Source: Zingiber officinale (Eukaryota; Streptophyta; Magnoliopsida; Zingiberales; Zingiberaceae). Taken from it: a stretch of 64,000 bases of DNA. The stretch is from NCBI RefSeq assembly GCF_018446385.1, contig NC_055990.1, positions 137,714,996 to 137,778,995 of the forward strand, read 5' to 3'. Made by a program: the position numbers and the translations under genes. Below, piece after piece: positions 56,746 to 64,000 of the stretch. Numbering within the stretch: the stretch's first letter is position 1; each line of letters begins with the position of its first letter. A model generated the notes under the pieces. That model searched no databases, had not been told where the DNA came from, and saw only the letters and a program-made list of their open reading frames with translations.

Positions 56746-58401
56746 TGTTACTCAACCACAAGTGCACGGTTTCATCATCAGTAATAAAAAGATATCATAT
56801 CCACAAGGGCTGGTTATAACCACTAAAGATATCTCAAAGTGGATTAGCTAAACAATCAACTAGAATTACACGTACTAAGAAGCAACCAGAAAATAGAAAT
56901 AAAAAAGTAATGCAGAAACTAGATTTTATGAAAGTTCTATGAGATTTGGTTTCTTTGTGATACTTATCAATGTAATATAATTTTACCAATTATATCCTCA
57001 ATTGTCATGCATTTGTAAGAATTTACCGGTTATCTCTTACATAAAACACCGACAAGGGACTTGTATCTACACCTTAAGCAATTAAATAGTTATGATCCCT
57101 ATAAAGTCTGTTAGCGAGCCAACCCTGTCATGACGCCCCTCGGTCATACAACATAGAAACACATCACTAATTAATTCACATCAAGATATAGGGAACAACT
57201 CATCTATCTATCCCACTTCTTTATAGATTCTTGCTTCACCCTTCAAGGTGATTCTCAAGATGTCTGTTAACGGGGCAACGCTGTCACGACGCCCCTTGGT
57301 CATACAATCTAGAGAATTCCTCTACAAGATCCACAAGTAATACAAACATCCAATCAAGAATGGTAATTAAATCCAAACTCAACAATCCATACCAAATTGA
57401 ATTGATACAAAACATAACAACATCATTGAAACAAGAAATTGGCAAATCCATGAAATCTTACATCACAAATACTCCCTCCATCCTAGAACAAGAAGATCTA
57501 CTCCATAAAACAAAGGAAAAGATCCAAAGACAAGAAGGTTGTAAACATTTTGATAAAAATCAAGAAGATAGAAAATAAATGCTTATCTAAAGACGACGAG
57601 TAATCTTCGGAACCAATCCTTGCTACTGGAATTGAATCGGGAATGGAGACGTCTTTAGATCACTGGATCGACACCCAAAGGATGGAGAAAAGCCTTCAGA
57701 TTGGATCTCCCCAAAGGGAGAGCCTCCCCCTTTCAAAGAGGAAGAAACCCTTTATATAGAGCAAGGGGTACACGACTCGTGTCACGGCCGTTGGGCCTCA
57801 CTTGACCTCACCTGCTTAGCTCTCGGCCAGAGTCACACGGTCTTGTGAGATTCACATGGGTGTGTCATGCTTCACCTCTGGACAGCTCACACGGTCATGT
57901 GGCACACACGACCATGCCAATCTTGGCCACTAGAAAGGTTGCACGGTCGTGTGGTACACACGACCTAGCAATGCTTGGCCTTTGGAAGGGTTGCACGACC
58001 GTGTAGTTCTACACGACTATTTTCTGATTCTTCTTCAAAAGTGACCCAGTCGTATGAAACCACACGACCATGTCAACCCCCTCTTCTGCTGATGCTCCAC
58101 GCCCAGTCTACTTCACACGACCAAGACCATTTTCCTTCCTGTTCCTTTGACATGGTCGTGTGGCACACATGGCTGGCGCTGACGTTCTTCGTTTGTTGAT
58201 CAGAATCATGATGAACATAATTTCCTTTCCAAATTTGATTCCTGTAGATAGAAAATACAAAAGAGCAGATCTCCGAATAAAGAAGAGTAAATATGCTAAA
58301 AGTAAAGCAAGGAGGATGAAAATGCATAGATAAAGCATGCATAAAATATAGGAATGTGCGTCAAAATATGCTAAACAAGTGTATAAAACCTACGCACATC
58401 A
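56746..58401 (-). repeat. 5' LTR of Athila-2
   Basis: 1,656 bp starting TGTTACTCAACC on the plus strand, ending GCACATCA. A minus-strand TATA box (TATATAAA, 57751-57758) lies beside a CACGGCCGTG-type array (57775-58175). It is only distantly related to the Athila-1 LTRs, though it shares the AAGTGCACGG phrase near its inner end. The right target copy may be CATCT; the left one is lost. Confidence 0.85.
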
Positions 58402-59038
58402 CATCTCGAGCCTCCGATGGTGATCGGAGCGAAAACCCCCTTGCCCTAGGTGTTCTGGTGGTGGATCGCATCCGTGATGAGGAAAGAGAAGACAGATCAT
58501 GGCGATAGATGGCACGACGACAATAGCACTGCACAGAGGGTGATGTGATCGGAAGAGGGGCAGTGGGTCCAAGCTAGGGCACGCCTCAGCGATGGATGGC
58601 CTCCCCTACGATCGGGAAAATGCTCGATCTAGATCTGCATCGGAGATGAAGAGAGGAGGTGGCTCTCGTGATCGCTGGTGACGAGCGATGACATGTGATG
58701 GCCGGCGGCATTACAGAGAGGGGAAAAGAGAGGAATCGACGTGGGGTGGAGAAGGATGGAAGAGGGAGGAGTTGTGCCCGATCTCCCTTGGCCAACGGGT
58801 TTTGTTCGTGAGGGAGAAGAGGCGTCGCGTGGCATCAGGTTAGCGGTGGCGACGGCGAGTCAGTTGGGGGAAGAGAAGGAGAAGAGACGATGAGAAGAGG
58901 AGGGAATGGGTTCGATGAGGGGAGAAATAGGGCACGACACAGTAAGAGGAAAATAAAACACTAAAAAACATTTAAGCATTTTCTCGTTCAAATAGGATAG
59001 CTTAATCAGGCTTTCCCCTAGCCCAATAATTTATCCCC
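58402..59038. other. GC-rich spacer between Athila-2 and the CACTA element
   Basis: Open frames exist on the minus strand (58586-58835, Ser/Pro-rich) but no domain, splice pattern or conservation supports a gene. It could be a 5' leader or first exon of something displaced by the insertions. Confidence 0.4.
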
Positions 59039-59053
59039 CACTACAAGAAAAAA
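59039..59053 (+). repeat. CACTA terminal inverted repeat
   Basis: CACTACAAGAAAAAA is the classic end of plant CACTA elements and is recognised by their transposase. Confidence 0.85.
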
Positions 59054-59063
59054 TACATACAAT

Positions 59064-59470
59064 AACGGTTTTTCACCGTTGTCGTAGGCCATTTTTAACT
59101 GTTGTTAAAGGCTGTGTTGTTAAAAGGGGTGGCAAACGACAACAGTTTTTAACCGTTGTCTGCGAAGGCAAAGACAACATTTTAACAACGGTGAAAAACT
59201 GTTGTCTTTTCCTACAAAGACAATAGTTTTTCACCGTTGTCTTTGAGCGTATGCCTAGGCTCAACAGTTTTGAACTGTCTATGACAACGGCTAAAAAGCG
59301 TTGTCTTTTTATCCAATGACATCGGTTTGACAACGGTTAAAAACCGTTGTCTTTTTAGGCAACGATGTTAAATAACATCAGTTTGTCACTATTGTCTTAT
59401 AACGCCATTGACAACAGTTTGACATATTTAAACTGATGTCTTTGGGTACAATATACAACATTTTGACAAT
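59064..59470. repeat. CACTA subterminal repeat array
   Basis: About nine copies of a dyad of the type GACAACGGTnAAAAACCGTTGTC, in both orientations, for example near 59068-59085, 59138-59160, 59178-59205, 59218-59240 and 59327-59353. Such arrays bind the element's TnpA-type protein in known CACTA systems. Confidence 0.8.
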
Positions 59471-60880
59471 AAATAAAAAACTTATTAATCTTTTCCTACT
59501 CAATGGTTTATAAAAAACATCCAGTGCAAATTTCATTGATAAAAAACCTACATAATCAATATTTACAATGCAAATATTCCAACATTCAAGCATCACAAAA
59601 GTACCAAACATCAACATTCAAACATCACAAAAGTTTACACAGCCAAAAGTTTATATATATCACACATATAGTCCAAAATATCATGTTTTGTTGGAGCATG
59701 TCTTCTCTACCTGTGCATCTTCTAAACAGCCTGTGCATCTTCTAAACTGCAGCCTTTTCTGGTTTCTCCTCCCTCCTAGCTTCTCTTTTCTTCTCCTTTC
59801 ACAGAAACTGCAGCATATGATTGCAAGTTAATTCATTTCCCAGGAGTAAATGGCATAAAAAATGGATCTCTAGCTTGGAAATTTCACACGTACCTGACCT
59901 TATTACAGTTTTACAAAAACTCAGAGTAGTATGTCTTAAAAGACCAGCTCTATGGCTTTACAAGTAACTCTTAAGTATGGTAAACCAAACCTATCAACTT
60001 TACATATACCAAAAAAAATTCTATCCAATTTGAAGCATATAGAATCTAGCTAAATTCACAGAGCAAGCAATGGCTTAGAGCAACAACCAGATTCTGGTTC
60101 TATCATCGAGCATCAAAAAAGCATTATAGAATCTAGCTAAATTAGACATGAAAAATCAAGTTCTAACTTATTTCCGGAGCATACAAAATCACAAATACAA
60201 ACAAGGGCTGAAGCAACAAAGCAGCACACAGAGAATTAAACAAACAAGCTTTACTAATTTAAATTCACAGAGCAAGCAAATTGATCAACCCACAATTATC
60301 ATAAGGATCTACTCTCTTGATACTCAAATAGACTCAGTAAACGGCCTAACTTCTAGCACGAATCAAAATTCCTAACTATATTAGCATTTTCCCCAATTCA
60401 TATTCGAATAAAATTCTCCGACAATTATGCAAAAGCATAGAGATGGTTTATTTAGTTTTTACACGGAATAGAGAGTAGAAAAGAGCAATCCAAACTTCCG
60501 ACAACATCATAGAGGATACCGCTAATTAGATCATGGAAATCACATAGATAGAACTAGTAAAGAACATAAAAGCCCAAGATTTAACGATGAGACTGAGGGA
60601 TTTAACAAAGGACCTGCATCTAACCATGTATCAAACCAGAAATTAATATGATCTTCACCTAAACGCCATCTAATCTGCTCTTCTGCTATGTTTCTCATCT
60701 GTAATGTCCTGTGCAGTTTTGTGAACTCATGTGTGCAGTTTAGTCATGCGGATTGGATTTGGTAAATGGACTCAGAGACAGATATCTCCAAATCAAGTGC
60801 AATCAAGTATAAGCAGCATGTATTCAATTTAACTGAATATTATTATTGTCAAATGCAATAAGATGAACTCATGTATATAC
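59471..60880. other. Noncoding part of the CACTA element
   Basis: AT-rich sequence between the subterminal repeats and the last exon. Small open frames show no domain or codon-use signal. Confidence 0.5.
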
Positions 60881-63602
60881 CTATTCATAAATATGATCTT
60901 GTATGCATTCTGCTATCTCAGAGCGCACTTCATCAATTTCTTCTTGAGAGTACTCCGCTTTTGTGAACTGTGAACACACATAAATTATATGATCTTAAAG
61001 AACAAAATATAATTAATTGGAAAAAAATAATAACTAAATTGTTTCGCATCTGGCTGCCTAGGAACCTACGTTAAAGGCAATTGATATTGTTAATGATAAA
61101 TATACACATACCTTGGTTGATTGAAATAGAAGTACCCATACCTTGATTACTTCCCATTGTACATGCTTTCTTCCTTTCCTTCCATTGTTCGAATTAAACA
61201 ATCTTAACGCCCTTCATATATACATTCAACATAGTTGATATATAAGTGTTTTATGACTAAATTAAATACATAATAAAAAGCATATATAAACTCACATTTC
61301 CACAACATATTTCCAATCTTCATCACGAATGCGATGACTTAAAGAATCCAACAAGTAAACAATCTCCTTATGAGGTTTAATGACAGTCAAATTCCAATGG
61401 AAACTACACACAAATACAAAATTAGTGCATACAATTCACTAAAATAATCAATTGAAAATGATATTAAAGATGTTCATTACCCATTGCAACTTGGCACCAA
61501 AACTAATTGATTAATTGATGCACCACTCATCCTATCTGCTAAGAAACTTGCCCTCTGGTTCAACCGTTCAATTTTACCTATTTTGTCTTGTGTGGGTTTT
61601 TGAAAGTTTGGGATGCTATGCGGATTTACAAATCTGAATTTATCAATCTTATTTTCTTTTACCAACTTTTTATAAAGATGCCTGTCATTTGAAATAAAAA
61701 AAATCAGAACTATATTAGATATTAAATACTGATCTAATAAAGTATGTGCTTCTTATATACTAAATTTAAAAAAGAACAAACAATACTACAAGGTAATTCG
61801 AAGACTTACCATATGTAAACAACCACACAATTTCCTGAAATTGGCTCCAAGTGATACAAAGCACTAATGTCCTCAAGATGCAAGTTCAGTTCATAATCAT
61901 CTTGAAATACCTCATGATCTAAAGCAATTGACAATTTCCTTCCATTCTCAAGAGCACGCTTACAATAACAATACACCACGCGCAATGATCTTGGCACACT
62001 TGATAACAAAGTCTGGTTATTTTCTACATGTGCTGTTTTCTTCATTTGACGCTTCTAATAATTGTAATTGTAAACTTTTTAGATAGGTGCAATACTAAAT
62101 AGTTTCATAGATATTTACTTTGAAATATTATCTTAGATGTACCTTTTGTCGTAGCATCAGCAGGTGTTTTGGCCAAGCCACATGGGTTCCAACAGCATCA
62201 CCAATAGTTTCACATTCATTGGGAATCGGAACTGGCAAACATGCTGATTTCTGCATTGCTTCATCGATGGATACACGCATACAATTCTTGGGTAACGGAA
62301 CACCATGGAGAGAGTGATTAACTCCAATGACCTCAACAACTGTACCATATGCAACAATGTCTGTGCTAGAATCCAATGTCAAAATAACTGATTTACCCTA
62401 AAAGATAAATAGTTGTGTCATTGAATTATACTAACTCTTTATTTTAATAATAAATATAACCACAACTTATATACCTGTAAAGCAACTTCTTTATCCACAA
62501 CTTGCATTTCGACATCATTGAACTCTTCATGACTGGGGAAAGTCTTATCGGTGTTCAGTTTATTGTCATTTTGCTGAGGTAACTTTACCGAGCAACTTCC
62601 TTTGTCATCAATGTCACTGCCCCATGCACCCTTTTTGTAGACAATTGCTTCAAGGTTTTGAATGCGTGTATCTTGGTCTTGAATTAATTTTCTAGCCTCC
62701 ACCAACTCTCTCTTTTGCTCAATCAGTAGCTCTCTATCAACATGGTCAGTCTTCCATCTACTACCATTAAAGAACAATGATGGAGTGATATGACCTCCAA
62801 CAGCCCTCACACGTCCACTATGTTCTCTTGAATTGAGTGCTTTCGTAAGAATATCTTCTTTTGTCCCATTAATTTCGAGTGTGCCCTCACGCTTCTGTTG
62901 TATATAATCATCCTGTCATCCAAATAAAAAAAAATTACTTTAAAAGTTTCTTTGAAATACAATAATTGATTTTTACTCATAGCTTCTCACAATCTTGTCT
63001 ATTGTTTGTTTCAACTCTTGGCCATCAAATTTCCCTTCTTTATTAACCCTTCCTTTCTTCCAAATAATAGCTCTATTGATTTCATCATCGTCACATAATT
63101 CATTTGCCTAAGAACAAGAATAATTGAATGATATATGTTAAATAAAAATGATTATTAAATGCTAAACAAAATCGTTATACGAATTTTATAAGCAAAATAT
63201 ACTTACTATTTCTTCAGCATATCGTGCATATCCTTTACGAGCAAGGCGATGGGGGTATATGTTCTTCTTTCTTTTCTCCTTCTGTTGTTCACTTAGTTTC
63301 TAGTCAAGTGAAACATTACACATATCAAATTTACTAATTCATCATTTACCTTAATATCTACTTATTTTGAAAGAACAAAAGACTAAACTTACAATAAAGT
63401 CATCAGACATGCGAGTCCTGACAAAAGAAATCCAATCATCTCTTGCAAGATCATAGCCGCTAGGTGGTTCATCCAACTCTTCGAGTTTGTCAAGCTTCTT
63501 CGAAATGAATGTCTGAGTGAGATGGGATTTAAACTGACGCCACTTATTACTTGCTGAATTCAAACATCCCTTCTTCCAACTTGGGGGAACATCATATGTC
63601 AG
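60881..63602 (-). CDS. CACTA gene: Transposase_24, DUF8039 and Ulp1-like domains (partial)
   Basis: Minus-strand exons, deduced from GT-AG borders and family wording: 63393-63602, 63207-63299, 62991-63107, 62475-62912, 62143-62397, 61810-62054, 61481-61681, 61296-61403, 61142-61211, a small one starting at 61065, and 60881-60967 with a stop. The first exons carry the Transposase_24 domain (W-K-K-G...W-R-Q-F-K). A coiled coil lies at about 62640-62750. DUF8039 is in 62143-62397 (G-V-P-L-P, then H-V-A-W-P). The end resembles a C48/Ulp1 peptidase, with the His in F-H-W and the Asp in Y-L-L-D. The expected catalytic Cys segment is not visible after P-R-Q-P. The 5' end may lie beyond the window. 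Role in transposition is known only loosely for this family. Confidence 0.65.
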
Positions 63603-64000
63603 CTATAAAACACAATTGGGAATACAATAAACTGATTAGTACCTATATTCATCATTGACACCATAAGCAAACACAATTTCTGGAAATTATTCTAGCATTG
63701 AAACAACACACACATACATTAAGTTTAAGGCATTCTCATCATTGAGTGTTTTGGAGATCTGAAATTACCAAAACAAAGCTAATGCAGGAGTGCTCGTGGC
63801 TTTTGATTTGCCCTATTTGTTTATTAGTTTAATTGTGGATCTATTTTCAATCTGGATGATTTAGTTAACGATAGAGTCTCAGCGCTGTTAACATCGTTCG
63901 CCTTATTATAGGAGGTTATTATACACCCATAATAATTTGGTTGACAGTAGGGTTGTAATATCTAAAACAGAAAACATTTGATATTCAAGTTATTAGATGG

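Larger units (their letters stand above)
48904..58401 (-). mobile_element. Second Athila-like derivative (Athila-2), minus strand, left-truncated
   Basis: The 5' LTR is at 56746-58401. A split primer site, gag (53294-54620), gag-protease (50916-52016) and an ATHILA ORF-1-like gene (49044-50090) follow in element order. No RT, RNase H or integrase lies between protease and ORF-1, and no 3' LTR is present at the left end. Solo LTRs at 52022-53288 and 54762-56730 interrupt it. Confidence 0.82.
59039..64000 (-). mobile_element. CACTA (En/Spm) DNA transposon, right part outside the window
   Basis: The terminus CACTACAAGAAAAAA at 59039 is preceded by CCC, the probable 3-bp target copy. Subterminal inverted motifs follow (59064-59470), then a noncoding stretch and a multi-exon minus-strand gene of the Transposase_24 type. 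The other terminus is not in the window. Confidence 0.88.

Noticed and set aside
58586-58835. Ser/Pro-rich minus-strand frames between Athila-2 and the CACTA end
   Set aside because: Two overlapping frames of similar length in GC-rich DNA, no splice continuation and no recognised motif.

Overview
This window is nuclear DNA of a flowering plant, made almost entirely of nested transposable elements around one recognisable cellular gene. A monocot is likely: the gene has a GC-rich first exon, and the repeats are Angela-, Maximus/SIRE-, Athila- and Tekay-like LTR retrotransposons plus a CACTA DNA transposon. A ginger-order (Zingiberales) source is a guess only; nothing read here proves the species.

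Left third (1-29.7 kb): an old minus-strand Copia element, called here Cop-1, runs from beyond the left edge to about 29.69 kb and has been invaded three times. The first insert is a plus-strand gag-only element in tandem form (internal, LTR, internal, LTR; to 12452). It carries a solo LTR (375-2184, TSD TTTAG) in its left internal part and an Angela-like Copia (3086-8918, TSD AGTGT) in its middle LTR. The second is a minus-strand gag-only Copia (12722-19391, TSD ATTTC). The third is a minus-strand Athila-like element without pol (20691-27724, TSD ATGTG).

Centre: a four-exon gene for a plant RNase III-like protein with two dsRNA-binding domains (RTL2-like, about 406 residues, 29722-31212) sits in about 1.7 kb between the LTR of Cop-1 and the LTR of a plus-strand Copia (Cop-2, from 31397). 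Cop-2 is split by a solo LTR (33960-35810, TSD AGACT) and ends at the 3' LTR of a minus-strand Copia (Cop-3, 37579 to about 43403). Cop-3 itself holds a Gypsy-type solo LTR (40181-42559, TSD TACCT).

Right third: an unassigned stretch (43404-45098), an LTR fragment with a 266-bp tandem duplication, a truncated Angela-family LTR (46734-48903), then a second minus-strand Athila derivative (48904-58401) broken by two solo LTRs (52022-53288, TSD TTTTC; 54762-56730, TSD ACAGC). One of these lies exactly inside the primer binding site. From 59039 to the right edge is a CACTA transposon whose minus-strand gene encodes a Transposase_24 / DUF8039 / Ulp1-like protein.

The most striking pattern is in the promoters of the LTRs. 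Four LTR families carry arrays of short stem-loops with a shared frame (AAGTC, arm, loop, complementary arm, often GGCA) whose arms differ from hairpin to hairpin while staying complementary. Between this array and the TATA box lies a second array of short palindromes. Its sequence is family-specific: GATCGGTC, AATCGATT, AAGGCGCCTT or GGTGCC. Related palindrome arrays next to the TATA box occur in the gag-only tandem element and in both Athila elements. This shared U3 layout is the candidate undescribed system here.
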